Below are positions 29,926 to 40,448 of a stretch of DNA of 64,000 nt, one piece after another (position 1 is the stretch's first letter; the number at the start of each line of letters is the position of its first letter). The stretch is taken from assembly GCA_015057505.1 (NCBI GenBank), contig SVEG01000004.1:1-64000 (forward strand), read 5' to 3'. The stretch comes from Lachnospiraceae bacterium. Lineage in GTDB: Bacteria; Bacillota; Clostridia; Lachnospirales; Lachnospiraceae. A program made the position numbers and the translations under genes. Below the pieces are notes generated by a model that worked only from the letters and a program-made list of their open reading frames with translations, was not told where the DNA came from and searched no databases.

Positions 29926-31859
29926 TATTCATTAAGTTCTGACCATTTCTCGAAAAGCTCTTCAAGTTGTGTTTCAACTTCGCTTTTTTCATTATTAAGC
30001 TCCATGAGCTTCGCTACATCAGTAAAAATATCTTCATGAGTTAAAAGCTCGTCTATTTCCTCGTTACGTTTTTCGAGTTTTTCTATAGCATCTTCAAGTT
30101 TTTTGATGTCATTATTGATCTTACGAAGTCTTGCCTGTTCTTCCTTTTGTGCCTGCCAGTCGGATTTTGATGATTCGGATTGGACAGAAGCAGTTGTGTT
30201 AGCAATTGCTTTTGTGAAAACAGTGTTTTGTGCTGAAGAGGCAACAGCACTTAATTCTTCGCGTTTTTCAAGATAGTAATCATAGTTTCCGATGTAATTA
30301 ACTAAATTACTATTGTACAAGTCAAGTATTCTTGTTGCGGTTTTATTGATAAAATATCGGTCATGAGATACAAAGAGCACAGTTCCGGTATAGCTTGCAA
30401 GCGCCTGCTCAAGAATTTCCTTGGAAGCAATGTCAAGGTGGTTCGTCGGCTCATCAAGGATAAGAAAGTTGGCTTCGGAAAGCATAAGCTTCGCAAGAGA
30501 TACACGACCGCGTTCACCACCGCTTAAATCACCGATTCGCTTGAAAACATCATCATTTGTAAATAAAAATGCCGCAAGAACATTGCGAATCTCGGTATTG
30601 GTAAGAGTAGGATACTCATCGGAAATCTCATCAAATACGGTCTTGTCCATATTAAGAACATTGTGTTCCTGGTCATAATATCCGATTTGAACTTTGGAAC
30701 CGAGTTTAATAATTCCGTTGTCAGCCTCAAGAATGCCGTTAATTATTTTTAATATAGTTGTTTTACCGGTGCCGTTCTTGCCGATAATGGCAACACGTTC
30801 ACCACGCTTAATTTCAAAATTCAAATCTTTAAAAAGTAGAAGAGAATTGAAGGATTTCTTAAGCTCTTTGACGGAAAGTACGTCATTACCGCTTACAACA
30901 CGTGGCTCGAGCGTAAAACGCATGGAAGCCTGATATTCCATGGGCTTCTCAATAACTTCGATTTTGTTAAGCATTTTCTCACGGGATTCGGCGCGTTTGA
31001 TGGATTTCTCGCGGTTGAAAGAGCGAAGCTTTGCAATAACTTCTTCCTGATGCTTGATTTCACGCTGTTGATTATAATACTGCTTTAACTGCGCATCTCT
31101 AAGCATTGCTTTTTTCTGCGCAAAATCAGTATAATTGCCGTTGTATACAAGTGCGGAAGCATTTTCTATTTCGATAACCTTGGTGACAATTTTATCAAGA
31201 AAATAGCGGTCGTGTGCAACGATAATTACGCAACCATCGTAATTTAAAAGATAATTTTCAAGCCACATTATTGATTCCATATCAAGGTGGTTTGTCGGTT
31301 CATCGAGAAGAATAATATCAGGCTTGGTAAGAAGAAGTTTGCCGAGAGCAACACGGGTTTTTTGTCCACCGGATAGTTTGTCCGTTTGCTTTGAAAAGTC
31401 ATTTTCATCAAATCCTAAGCCCTTTAATACTCCAACAATTTCACTCTTGTAGGCATAGCCGTTCTTTAATTCAAATTCATGAGTAAGGCGGGTATATGTA
31501 TCCATCAAATCAGATAATTCGTCGCCTCCCACATGTTTCATGGTTTCTTCAATGGAACGCATACGTTTTTCAAGATTAATGATATCTTCCTTTACGGACA
31601 AAAGTTCTTCGTAGATGCTCTGGTTACCGAGAAGGTTCTGATGCTGTGCAAGATAACCGATAGTCTTATTCTTTGAAATAATAACTTCGCCTTCATCGGG
31701 AGCAAGTTCTTTCATGATGATTTTGAGAAGAGTAGACTTACCGGCACCGTTATTACCAATGATTGCAGCACGGTCCCTGTCTTCAACATGAAAAGATATA
31801 TTTTTTAAAACTGTATTTTCAACAAATGCTTTTGAAATGTTATTACATGAAAGTATCAT
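29925..31859 (-). CDS. ABC-F family ATP-binding protein
   Basis: Two ABC cassettes (GNNGAGKSTLL, LSGGQKTRVALGKLL; GKNGTGKTTIL, LSGGERGRVSLAKLM), ABC-F linker, C-terminal coiled coil; internal ATG at 31859 preceded by AGAGG. Confidence 0.93.
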   Translation of the reverse strand: MILSCNNISKAFVENTVLKNISFHVEDRDRAAIIGNNGAGKSTLLKIIMKELAPDEGEVIISKNKTIGYLAQHQNLLGNQSIYEELLSVKEDIINLEKRMRSIEETMKHVGGDELSDLMDTYTRLTHEFELKNGYAYKSEIVGVLKGLGFDENDFSKQTDKLSGGQKTRVALGKLLLTKPDIILLDEPTNHLDMESIMWLENYLLNYDGCVIIVAHDRYFLDKIVTKVIEIENASALVYNGNYTDFAQKKAMLRDAQLKQYYNQQREIKHQEEVIAKLRSFNREKSIKRAESREKMLNKIEVIEKPMEYQASMRFTLEPRVVSGNDVLSVKELKKSFNSLLLFKDLNFEIKRGERVAIIGKNGTGKTTILKIINGILEADNGIIKLGSKVQIGYYDQEHNVLNMDKTVFDEISDEYPTLTNTEIRNVLAAFLFTNDDVFKRIGDLSGGERGRVSLAKLMLSEANFLILDEPTNHLDIASKEILEQALASYTGTVLFVSHDRYFINKTATRILDLYNSNLVNYIGNYDYYLEKREELSAVASSAQNTVFTKAIANTTASVQSESSKSDWQAQKEEQARLRKINNDIKKLEDAIEKLEKRNEEIDELLTHEDIFTDVAKLMELNNEKSEVETQLEELFEKWSELNE

Positions 31860-31896
31860 TTTATAATTAACCTCTTTTAAAATAATCACAAAGTTT

Positions 31897-31925
31897 ATTA
31901 TAGCCGAAAAGACGGCTTGTGGCAA
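31897..31925 (-). promoter_or_regulatory. Predicted promoter of the ABC-F gene
   Basis: - strand TTGCCA - 17 nt - TATAAT; short leader. Confidence 0.6.
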
Positions 31926-32052
31926 GTGAGAGCTTAAATTGTTTTTTCTTACTTTTTAAACGGTAATAGACGGTGTTATTTTGCACTTATAGTCATGTTG
32001 TTTTTTTGACTACTGCAATATAATGATACTCAAGAATCAAAGATTCTTTCGT

Positions 32053-32117
32053 TATCATGTCAGGTGAAATCAAATGCCTGCTTTGCAGCAGTCACTTGAT
32101 TTCCTGCAGACATGATA
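32053..32117. repeat. Nested inverted repeat upstream of the transglutaminase-like gene
   Basis: TATCATGTC (32053-32061)/GACATGATA (32109-32117); GAAATCAA (32066-32073)/TTGATTTC (32096-32103); CTGC-TTT-GCAG (32078-32088). Confidence 0.75.
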
Positions 32118-32143
32118 TATAATATTTTATGGAGGAGAAGGTT

Positions 32144-33514
32144 ATGAAGAAATGCAAAAATGTAGTTTTAGTATTGGCGGTAATGTTTTGTGCTCTTTTC
32201 GTATCGGCTACAGATGTTAGGGCGCAGGAAGAGTACACCAGAGAGGATTTGAAAGAGTATATTATATCGGAGATGGAAGGCTTTGCACGAATAATTGATG
32301 TAAGTAATTTCGGTGAAGCGAGAGAATTTGATTCATATGATGATGCATACCAATTTGTTTATGAGTGCAATTTGTATGTTATATGGGCAAGCAGACGATT
32401 TACTTTTTTTTATGATTATTCAGAGGAGACTGATACATATTCGATAAAAAGAATTATTCCTCTTTATGTCTGTGCCATGGAATATGCTTCTAAGGCTGAT
32501 GAAGCAGCAGATAAGCTCCTTGAAGGAATAAAAGGTAATGACAGTCTTACAGACGTTGAGAAGGCTCTTCTTATTCATGACAGGCTGATTGTCGCATGTG
32601 AATATGATGAAGCAAATTATAATATTGATTTAAAAGTTATTCCTAATGTTGCACATAACGGATACGGAGTGCTTGTTAACAAAATTGCTGTATGTGACGG
32701 ATATGCTTCAGCATACAGATACCTGCTGGAAAAAGTAGGGATTGAGGCGGATTTTTGTTATTCTTTTGATCTTAATCATGTTTGGAATATAGTTTATATT
32801 GACGGTGAAGCATATCACGTAGATGTTACATGGGATGATCCGTTAAAGGATACAGAAGGTTTCGTGTCACATAAGAATTTTCTGGTTTCGAGCAAAATGT
32901 TATACAGAATGGGACATAATACGGATGATTATGATACAACACCGGACAGTACAAAGTATGACAATGCTTTTTGGCGTGATTCACAATCTGAATTCCAACT
33001 TTTAGACGGAAAAATTTATTATATTGATAATGACAAAGAAAAATTAATGGAGTGGGACGGAGACAAACACAACACGCTTTGTAAGGTAAAAGACCGTTGG
33101 GGCAAATTTCCGATGGCGAATTTTAATTATTCGTTGCTTTCGAACGATGGTAATAATCTTTTGTTTTCACTTGCGGATGCTGTATATTCCTTTGATATCG
33201 ATACAAAAGAGAAAAAGCTTGTGTATCAGCCTGAAAAAACTTCGGAGGATATGGACATATACGGTTTTACATACAAGGACGGAGAATTTATCTGTGAACT
33301 GAACAACGAAGCTTTTATTTACAACGAAGCAAATGCTCAGCGTTATACATTGATTATCAAAGCGATACTTGTTGCTGCGGCTGTTATTTTTGTTGTAATT
33401 ATTGTATTAATTATTAAGTTTATCAAGAAGAGAAAGAAGAAAAAATTGCTAAAAAAGCAGGCTTTGGAAATAATTAAAATGAACGAAGATAATAATTCAG
33501 AACAACAAGAATAA
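32144..33514 (+). CDS. Transglutaminase-like extracellular protein with signal peptide and C-terminal membrane anchor
   Basis: ATG at 32144 after GGAGGAG; hydrophobic N-terminus; Cys/His/Asp triad regions AVCDGYASAYRYLLEKVGIEADF, NHVWNIVYIDGEAYHVDVTWDDP; C-terminal TM followed by KKRKKKK. Confidence 0.8.
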   Translation: MKKCKNVVLVLAVMFCALFVSATDVRAQEEYTREDLKEYIISEMEGFARIIDVSNFGEAREFDSYDDAYQFVYECNLYVIWASRRFTFFYDYSEETDTYSIKRIIPLYVCAMEYASKADEAADKLLEGIKGNDSLTDVEKALLIHDRLIVACEYDEANYNIDLKVIPNVAHNGYGVLVNKIAVCDGYASAYRYLLEKVGIEADFCYSFDLNHVWNIVYIDGEAYHVDVTWDDPLKDTEGFVSHKNFLVSSKMLYRMGHNTDDYDTTPDSTKYDNAFWRDSQSEFQLLDGKIYYIDNDKEKLMEWDGDKHNTLCKVKDRWGKFPMANFNYSLLSNDGNNLLFSLADAVYSFDIDTKEKKLVYQPEKTSEDMDIYGFTYKDGEFICELNNEAFIYNEANAQRYTLIIKAILVAAAVIFVVIIVLIIKFIKKRKKKKLLKKQALEIIKMNEDNNSEQQE

Positions 33515-33588
33515 AACAAATGTTGCTTTTTTCTCGATTGTCGGTTAAAATATATTAACGATAATGTTTTTTACAGGAGGTAACGGAT

Positions 33589-33945
33589 ATGAAAGGGTAT
33601 ATTGATACTGAATACGGCGGAGTTACCATTGATGCTTCTGTTATTGCAAAATACGCAGGAATCGTTGCGATTGAGTGTTTTGGAATTGTAGGTATGGCTA
33701 CGATTAATGTTAAAGATGGCTTTTCCAAGCTTCTTAAGACAGACAGCCTTACACACGGAATCAATGTTGAGATTGACGGTAATAACGTACAGATCGATTT
33801 CCACGTTATTGTTGCTTACGGTGTGAGTATTTCAGCCGTTGCAGATAATTTGATACAGAATGTTAAGTATCAGATTGAAGAACTTACAGGAATGGTTGTT
33901 ACTAAGATTAATATATTTGTAGAAGGAGTCCGAGTAATCGACTAA
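33589..33945 (+). CDS. Asp23/Gls24-family protein (YloU-like)
   Basis: GGVTIDASVIAKYAGIVAIECFGIVGMA...; adjacent to DAK-domain protein as in other Firmicutes. Confidence 0.88.
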   Translation: MKGYIDTEYGGVTIDASVIAKYAGIVAIECFGIVGMATINVKDGFSKLLKTDSLTHGINVEIDGNNVQIDFHVIVAYGVSISAVADNLIQNVKYQIEELTGMVVTKINIFVEGVRVID

Positions 33946-33960
33946 TAGGAGGAACTTGTT

Positions 33961-35649
33961 GTGTCAGCAAATGTAAATACTATAGATGCCAAAATGCTTC
34001 AGAAGATGTTTTTGGCAGGTGCCAAGAATCTTGAAGCTAAGAAGGAGTGGATTAATGAGCTTAATGTTTTCCCTGTTCCGGACGGAGATACGGGAACTAA
34101 CATGACACTTACCATTCTTGCGGCAGCAAAGGAAATAAGTGCTATTGAGAATCCTACGATGGAGAGCCTTGCAAAAGGAATCAAGTCAGGTTCTTTAAGA
34201 GGTGCAAGAGGAAACTCGGGCGTAATCCTTTCTCAGTTGTTCAGAGGATTTACCAAGGAGATAGCACAGTTTGATGAACTGAATACAATTGATTTGGCTA
34301 ATGCCATGCAGCGTGCAACAGAGACGGCTTATAAGGCGGTTATGAAGCCGAAGGAAGGAACAATCCTTACTGTAGCTAAGGGCGCAGCAGATAAGGCGAG
34401 AGAAATCGCACCTTATGTAGAAGATATGGCAGATTTTATGGCGCAGGTAATTGAGTATGCGGATGAAGTTCTTGCGAAGACTCCCGATATGTTACCTGTT
34501 CTCAAACAGGCAGGTGTAGTTGATTCTGGTGGACAGGGACTTATGCAGGTACTTAAAGGCGCATATGATGCGTTTATGGGCAAGGAAATCGACCTTACAA
34601 TTGAAGGTGCCAAGGTACATTCAGAAGGAAGAACTGTATCTGCTCCGTCTACAGAAGATTTTGATATTACATTCGGATATTGTACAGAGTTTATTATTAT
34701 GCTCGAGAAGGAATATACAATGGATACAGAGCTTGAATTTAAGGCATATCTTGAATCAATCGGTGATTCAATCGTTGTTGTTTCCGACGATGAGATTGTT
34801 AAGGTTCATGTTCATACTAATGATCCGGGTCTTGCAATTCAAAGAGCACTTACTTATGGTTCTCTTACTAACATGAAGATTGATAATATGAGAGAAGAGC
34901 ATCAGGAGAAAGTTATCAAGGAGGCTGAGAAGCAAGCTGCACTTGCGCAGGAATCGACTAAAGAAGCAACTAAGCCTGAGGAACCGCGAAAAGAAGTAGG
35001 TTTTATCAGTGTTGCCGCAGGTGAAGGACTCAGCGAGATTTTCAAAGGTCTTGGTGTTGATTACATTATTGAGGGCGGACAGACAATGAATCCGAGTACG
35101 GAGGATATGCTTGAAGCTATTTCTCATGTTAATGCAGACAATGTATTTATTTTGCCGAATAACTCCAATATTATCTTGGCAGCTCAGCAGGCGAAGTATC
35201 TTGTTGAAGACAAGAATATATTTGTGGTTCCGTCTAAGACTGTTCCGCAGGGTATTACAGCAGTTATTAATATGAGTTATGATGCGATACCCGAAGAGAA
35301 TCTCGACATAATGACAGAGGCTATGAAGGCTGTTAAGACAGGACAGATAACATATGCCGTACGTAATACAATGATTGATGATGTCGAGATTAAAGAGAAT
35401 GATATCATGGGACTTGGCGACAAAACAATTCTTGCTGTCGGACAGGATATTGCAGATACTGCATATGAGACTGTTGTGAAGATGGCAAATGAAGATTCAG
35501 AGCTTATCAGCATCTATTACGGTAGTGATATTACAGAAGATGATGCACAGGCACTTTGCGAAAGAATCGAGAAGGAATACCCTGATTGTGATGTAGAGTT
35601 ACAATACGGCGGGCAGCCAATTTATTATTATATTTTATCTGTTGAATAA
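33961..35649 (+). CDS. DAK2-domain protein, FakA/YloV-like fatty acid kinase subunit
   Basis: NVFPVPDGDTGTNMTLT, ARGNSGVILSQLFRGF; GTG start. Confidence 0.88.
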   Translation: MSANVNTIDAKMLQKMFLAGAKNLEAKKEWINELNVFPVPDGDTGTNMTLTILAAAKEISAIENPTMESLAKGIKSGSLRGARGNSGVILSQLFRGFTKEIAQFDELNTIDLANAMQRATETAYKAVMKPKEGTILTVAKGAADKAREIAPYVEDMADFMAQVIEYADEVLAKTPDMLPVLKQAGVVDSGGQGLMQVLKGAYDAFMGKEIDLTIEGAKVHSEGRTVSAPSTEDFDITFGYCTEFIIMLEKEYTMDTELEFKAYLESIGDSIVVVSDDEIVKVHVHTNDPGLAIQRALTYGSLTNMKIDNMREEHQEKVIKEAEKQAALAQESTKEATKPEEPRKEVGFISVAAGEGLSEIFKGLGVDYIIEGGQTMNPSTEDMLEAISHVNADNVFILPNNSNIILAAQQAKYLVEDKNIFVVPSKTVPQGITAVINMSYDAIPEENLDIMTEAMKAVKTGQITYAVRNTMIDDVEIKENDIMGLGDKTILAVGQDIADTAYETVVKMANEDSELISIYYGSDITEDDAQALCERIEKEYPDCDVELQYGGQPIYYYILSVE

Positions 35650-35654
35650 AAAGG

Positions 35655-35695
35655 TATCCCGAAAGTAGTTTTTAACTGCCGTAGGGATATTTTTA
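35655..35695 (+). terminator. Hairpin with T-tract after the fakA-like gene
   Basis: TATCCC (35655-35660) / GGGATA (35684-35689) followed by TTTTTA. Confidence 0.5.
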
Positions 35696-35723
35696 TGTTA
35701 AAATAAAAATAGGAGGTGGAAAC

Positions 35724-37793
35724 ATGGGCGACATTCGTTCGTTAAAAGGTGTGGGCGAGAAGACTGAGGTTTTACTCAGAAAGCTTGGTATAGATACAAC
35801 TGAAGAATTAATTAATTATTATCCGCGTACATATGAAGTGTTTTCACCGATTAGTGAAGTAGGTAGACTTGTTGCAGGTGAAACAGCGGCAATATATGCC
35901 AAGGTTACACGCAACCAAGGGACCAAAAAAATCAGGAATCTTAATATTACAACAGCTGTTTTTACCGATAATTCCGGCTCAATTGAGGTTACATGGTTTA
36001 ATATGCCGTTCCTTCAAAAAATGTTGCGTCCGGGCTTTTTAACTGTACTTCGTGGACGTGTAATCAGGAAGAATGGAAGAATTGTCATTGAACAACCGGC
36101 AATGTATCAGTTTGATGAGTACAGAAAGCTTGTAAATGTGATGCAACCCATATATTCACTTACTGCAGGCCTTTCTAATAAAACTATAACCAAGCTTGTA
36201 AAAGGTCTCTTGGATGATAATATATACTTTGAAGATTTTATTCCCGAACGAATCAGAAATCAGTATGAGCTCCCTGAATTTGCGGCAGCAGTTAAAAAAA
36301 TACATTTTCCGAATAATTTTGAAGAATACAAGGAAGCCAGAAGGCGGCTTGTATTTAATGAATTCTTTTCGTTTATAATAATGCTTTCGCTTCGTAAGAT
36401 GAATCTTGGAACTTTACCGAATCCTTACAAGATAGGTAAATGTCCGGAAGTTAAGGAATTGTGTGATAAGCTTCCGTATAAACTGACCGGAGCACAACAG
36501 AGAGTTCTTGCGGAGATTCAGACGGACCTTGCGGGAGACAGGCTTATGAGCAGGCTTGTGCAGGGGGATGTTGGTTCGGGTAAGACCATCTTAGCTGTAC
36601 TTGCGTTAATGCAGGTGGCTTTATCGGGATATCAGGGTGCGCTTATGGCACCGACGGAAGTACTTGCTAAGCAACATTATGAGTCTGTTACCAAGATGTT
36701 TTTGCAGTACGGAGTGAATCTTAATGTAGCACTCCTCACCGGTTCAATGACTGCCAAAGAAAAAAGAGAAACATATGACAAAATCAAAAATCATGAGGTT
36801 GACATAATAATCGGCACACATGCTTTAATTCAGGATAAAGTTGAATATGACAAGCTTGCACTTGTTGTTACTGATGAACAGCATCGTTTTGGAGTTCGTC
36901 AGCGCGAAAGTTTTATGAAAAAAGGCGGCTCCGACAGTTTGGCAAGTTGTAATGCACATGTTCTTGTAATGAGTGCGACGCCGATACCGAGAACACTTGC
37001 GATTATTTTGTACGGAGATCTTGATATCTCTATTGTGGACGAATTGCCTGCCAACAGACTTCCTATAAAGAACTGTGTTGTTGATACCTCCTACAGGCCT
37101 AATGCATATCGTTTTATCGAGAATGAAGTGCGCAAAGGACATCAAGCGTATATTATATGTCCGATGGTTGAAGAAAACGAAGAACTTGAAGCGGAAAGTG
37201 TAATTAATTATACGGATTTGCTTAAAAACGAACTTTCGGACGATATACAAATAGAATATCTTCATGGTAAAATGAAAGCTACGGATAAAAATGCAATAAT
37301 GGAGCGTTTTGCTGATAACGAAATCAATGTGCTTGTGTCTACAACAGTTATTGAAGTCGGTATCAATGTTCCTAATTCTACGGTAATGCTTGTTGAGAAT
37401 GCAGAAAGATTCGGACTTGCACAGCTTCATCAGCTTAGAGGACGTGTCGGACGAGGCGACGCACAGTCGTATTGTATTTTTATCAATTCTTCAGAAAAAG
37501 ACGAAGCAAAAGAGAGGCTTGAGATTCTTGTGAAGTCCAATGACGGCTTTTATATTGCGCAGGAGGATTTGAAGCTCCGCGGACCGGGAGATTTGCTCGG
37601 AATCCGCCAAAGCGGTGATATGGTTTTCAAAATCGGTGACATATATCAGGATGCCACCGTGCTTAAAGCGGCAAGTGACAGTGCCAAGCTTTTGCTTGCG
37701 GAGAATCCCGGACTTTCGGGCAAAGAATATGAACGATTGTCGGCTTACGTTGAAAAACTGGAGAAGAAACATTCTGATACACTTAATCTTTAA
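35724..37793 (+). CDS. recG: ATP-dependent DNA helicase RecG
   Basis: QGDVGSGKTILAVLAL, DEQHRFGVRQRE, QLHQLRGRVGRGDAQSYC. Confidence 0.95.
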   Translation: MGDIRSLKGVGEKTEVLLRKLGIDTTEELINYYPRTYEVFSPISEVGRLVAGETAAIYAKVTRNQGTKKIRNLNITTAVFTDNSGSIEVTWFNMPFLQKMLRPGFLTVLRGRVIRKNGRIVIEQPAMYQFDEYRKLVNVMQPIYSLTAGLSNKTITKLVKGLLDDNIYFEDFIPERIRNQYELPEFAAAVKKIHFPNNFEEYKEARRRLVFNEFFSFIIMLSLRKMNLGTLPNPYKIGKCPEVKELCDKLPYKLTGAQQRVLAEIQTDLAGDRLMSRLVQGDVGSGKTILAVLALMQVALSGYQGALMAPTEVLAKQHYESVTKMFLQYGVNLNVALLTGSMTAKEKRETYDKIKNHEVDIIIGTHALIQDKVEYDKLALVVTDEQHRFGVRQRESFMKKGGSDSLASCNAHVLVMSATPIPRTLAIILYGDLDISIVDELPANRLPIKNCVVDTSYRPNAYRFIENEVRKGHQAYIICPMVEENEELEAESVINYTDLLKNELSDDIQIEYLHGKMKATDKNAIMERFADNEINVLVSTTVIEVGINVPNSTVMLVENAERFGLAQLHQLRGRVGRGDAQSYCIFINSSEKDEAKERLEILVKSNDGFYIAQEDLKLRGPGDLLGIRQSGDMVFKIGDIYQDATVLKAASDSAKLLLAENPGLSGKEYERLSAYVEKLEKKHSDTLNL

Positions 37794-37813
37794 AGAACGG
37801 AGTTAGAAATATC

Positions 37814-38614
37814 ATGCGTTTATATAGTATTGCAAGCGGAAGCAGCGGAAACTGTATATATGTTGGCGATGGCGATACGCATATTTTGATAGATGCGGGA
37901 GTCAGTTGTAAGAAGATTGAAACAGCATTAAAGGAAAATGATATTTCGGCAGGCGATATACAAGGTATATTTGTTACGCATGAGCATTCAGACCATATTT
38001 GTGGGCTCGGAGTTTTGGCAAGACGTTATCATATACCGATTTATGCCACATATGAGACACTTGAGCGAATTAAAAGATGTAAAACACTCGGTGAAATGGA
38101 TGACAGTCTGTTTAATCCGATTTTTGCGAATCTTAACATGCAAATAGGTGATTTAATGATACATCCGTTTTCAATACCTCATGACGCTGTTAATCCCGTA
38201 GCTTACAGGGTTACTTCAAGAGACAATAAGTCGATTGCGGTTGCTACAGATATAGGTTTTTTTAATGATTACATTGTTGAAAATCTTATGGGACTTGACG
38301 CGATTCTTATAGAAGCCAATCATGATGTTCATATGCTTCAGACAGGACCGTATCCGTATGTTCTTAAGCAGAGAATACTGGGCAATCACGGACATTTGTC
38401 CAATGAGAATTCAGGCAAGCTTCTTAACAGGATTCTTAATGATAAGTTAAAATATATTCTTCTCGGGCACTTAAGCAAGGAGAATAATTACGAAGAACTT
38501 GCATATGAGACTGTACGTCTTGAGATAGCAATGGGGGACAATGAGTACAGAACACGAGAAATTCCGATAAAAGTTGCAAGACGTGATTTCCCTACAGAGA
38601 TGATAACTGTATAA
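37814..38614 (+). CDS. MBL-fold metallohydrolase (YycJ/WalJ-like)
   Basis: SGSSGNCIYVGDGDTHILIDAGVSCKKIE, THEHSDHICGL, LGNHGHLSNE. Confidence 0.88.
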   Translation: MRLYSIASGSSGNCIYVGDGDTHILIDAGVSCKKIETALKENDISAGDIQGIFVTHEHSDHICGLGVLARRYHIPIYATYETLERIKRCKTLGEMDDSLFNPIFANLNMQIGDLMIHPFSIPHDAVNPVAYRVTSRDNKSIAVATDIGFFNDYIVENLMGLDAILIEANHDVHMLQTGPYPYVLKQRILGNHGHLSNENSGKLLNRILNDKLKYILLGHLSKENNYEELAYETVRLEIAMGDNEYRTREIPIKVARRDFPTEMITV

Positions 38615-38638
38615 AAGCAAGATTTTTTTGATAAATTG

Positions 38639-38667
38639 TTGACAATGTTTGACGCAAAGATTATATT
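38639..38667 (+). promoter_or_regulatory. Predicted housekeeping promoter
   Basis: TTGACA - 17 nt - TATATT. Confidence 0.65.
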
Positions 38668-38696
38668 AAATAAATACAAAATAGGAGGTTACTCTA

Positions 38697-38969
38697 ATGA
38701 AGAAGACCATTATTACAGTAGTTGGAAAAGATACAGTAGGTATTATTGCAAGAGTTTGTACATATCTTGCTGAGAACAAGGTTAATGTTCTTGATATTTC
38801 ACAGACAATCGTACAGGAATACTTTAACATGATGATGATTGCCGATATCGCGAATTCACCGAAGTCATTTGCTGATATTTCAGAGGCGCTTGAGGCAATC
38901 GGAGAAGAAATGGGACTTAAGATAAAAATGCAGAGCGAAGACATTTTCCAGAAAATGCATCGTATTTAA
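38697..38969 (+). CDS. ACT-domain protein (UPF0237-like)
   Basis: ITVVGKDTVGIIARVCTYLAENKVNVLDISQTI. Confidence 0.9.
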   Translation: MKKTIITVVGKDTVGIIARVCTYLAENKVNVLDISQTIVQEYFNMMMIADIANSPKSFADISEALEAIGEEMGLKIKMQSEDIFQKMHRI

Positions 38970-38990
38970 TCGGGAAAGGATGAGCTTGTA

Positions 38991-40355
38991 ATGATTAATA
39001 TTTTTGAGGTAAACGAGACAAATAAGATGATTGAGCAGGAGCATTTGGACGTTCGTACCATAACACTCGGTATAAGTCTTCTCGATTGCGTATCATCAGA
39101 TTTAGATACACTTAATAAAAATATTTACGAGAAAATCACGACAGTTGCCAAGAATCTTGTTAAAACAGGCCAGGAGATTGAGCGTGAGATGGGAATTCCG
39201 ATTGTTAACAAGAGAATTTCCGTAACTCCTATCGGACTTGTAGGTGCGTCAGCCTGCAAAACTCCCGATGATTTTGTGACTATTGCTAAAACTCTTGATA
39301 AAGCGGCACATGAGGTTGGCGTTAACTTTATTGGTGGTTATTCAGCACTTGTGTCAAAAGGTATGACAACAGCGGAAGAGAATCTTATCCGTTCAATTCC
39401 GAAGGCACTTGCCCAGACAGAACGTGTATGCAGCTCAGTAAATGTAGGTTCTACCAAGACAGGTATGAACATGGACGCAATCAAGCTTATGGGTGAGATT
39501 GTTGTTGCGGCTGCAGAAGAGACTAAGGAGAGAGATTCTCTTGGTTGTGCTAAGCTTGTTGTATTCTGTAACGCACCGGATGATAATCCTTTCATGGCAG
39601 GTGCATTTCACGGAGTAACAGAGCCCGATGCAGTTATCAATGTTGGTGTCAGCGGTCCCGGCGTTGTTAAATATGCACTTGAGCAGATTCGTGGCGAGAA
39701 TTTTGAAGTTCTTTGCGAGACGATTAAGAAGACGGCATTTAAGATTACGAGAGTCGGACAGCTTGTTGCACAGGAAGCAAGCAAACGTCTCGGTATTCCT
39801 TTCGGTATTATAGATTTATCTCTTGCACCTACACCTGCAGTCGGTGACAGTGTTGCGGAGATTCTTGAAGAAATCGGCCTTGAGATGGTTGGTGCACCCG
39901 GAACAACGGCAGCACTTGCAATGCTTAACGATCAGGTTAAAAAAGGTGGCGTAATGGCTTCTTCATATGTAGGTGGCTTAAGCGGTGCATTTATTCCTGT
40001 AAGTGAAGATAACGGAATGATTGCAGCTGCAGCAGAAGGTGCTCTTACACTTGAGAAGCTTGAGGCTATGACTTGCGTTTGCTCAGTAGGTCTTGACATG
40101 ATTGCAATTCCAGGCGATACACCTGCGACAACAATTTCAGGTATTATTGCGGATGAGGCAGCAATCGGTATGATTAACCAGAAGACAACCGCAGTAAGAA
40201 TTATCCCTGTTATCGGCAAGAAAGTAGGAGATACGGTTGAATTCGGCGGTTTACTCGGATATGCACCCGTTATGCCTGTTAATCAGAAGTCATGTGCGGC
40301 ATTTATTAACAGAGGCGGAAGAATTCCGGCACCGATTCACAGCTTTAAAAACTAA
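38991..40355 (+). CDS. UPF0210/DUF711-family protein
   Basis: Conserved pairing with the ACT-domain protein; [29 protein letters not shown]. Confidence 0.88.
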   Translation: MINIFEVNETNKMIEQEHLDVRTITLGISLLDCVSSDLDTLNKNIYEKITTVAKNLVKTGQEIEREMGIPIVNKRISVTPIGLVGASACKTPDDFVTIAKTLDKAAHEVGVNFIGGYSALVSKGMTTAEENLIRSIPKALAQTERVCSSVNVGSTKTGMNMDAIKLMGEIVVAAAEETKERDSLGCAKLVVFCNAPDDNPFMAGAFHGVTEPDAVINVGVSGPGVVKYALEQIRGENFEVLCETIKKTAFKITRVGQLVAQEASKRLGIPFGIIDLSLAPTPAVGDSVAEILEEIGLEMVGAPGTTAALAMLNDQVKKGGVMASSYVGGLSGAFIPVSEDNGMIAAAAEGALTLEKLEAMTCVCSVGLDMIAIPGDTPATTISGIIADEAAIGMINQKTTAVRIIPVIGKKVGDTVEFGGLLGYAPVMPVNQKSCAAFINRGGRIPAPIHSFKN

Positions 40356-40362
40356 TTATAAT

Positions 40363-40392
40363 AAGCGGCTACAAAAGATGTAGTCGCTTTTA
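40363..40392 (+). terminator. Hairpin after the UPF0210 gene
   Basis: AAGCGGCTAC (40363-40372)/GTAGTCGCTT (40380-40389) followed by TT. Confidence 0.5.
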
Positions 40393-40416
40393 AGTTATAA
40401 ATAAAAGAATATATTT

Positions 40417-40435
40417 CATATACTTGTAAAAAAAG
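40417..40435 (+). promoter_or_regulatory. 19-nt motif CATATACTTGTAAAAAAAG, identical to 10987-11005
   Basis: Exact identity; located 13 nt before the GH18 start codon. Confidence 0.45.
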
Positions 40436-40448
40436 ATGATGATGTGAA

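Noticed and set aside
31860-31925. Antibiotic-type attenuator leader upstream of the ABC-F gene
   Set aside because: The predicted promoter lies only ~40 nt from the start codon, leaving no room for a leader peptide and terminator/antiterminator; the GCCG/CGGC pair is inside the promoter spacer.
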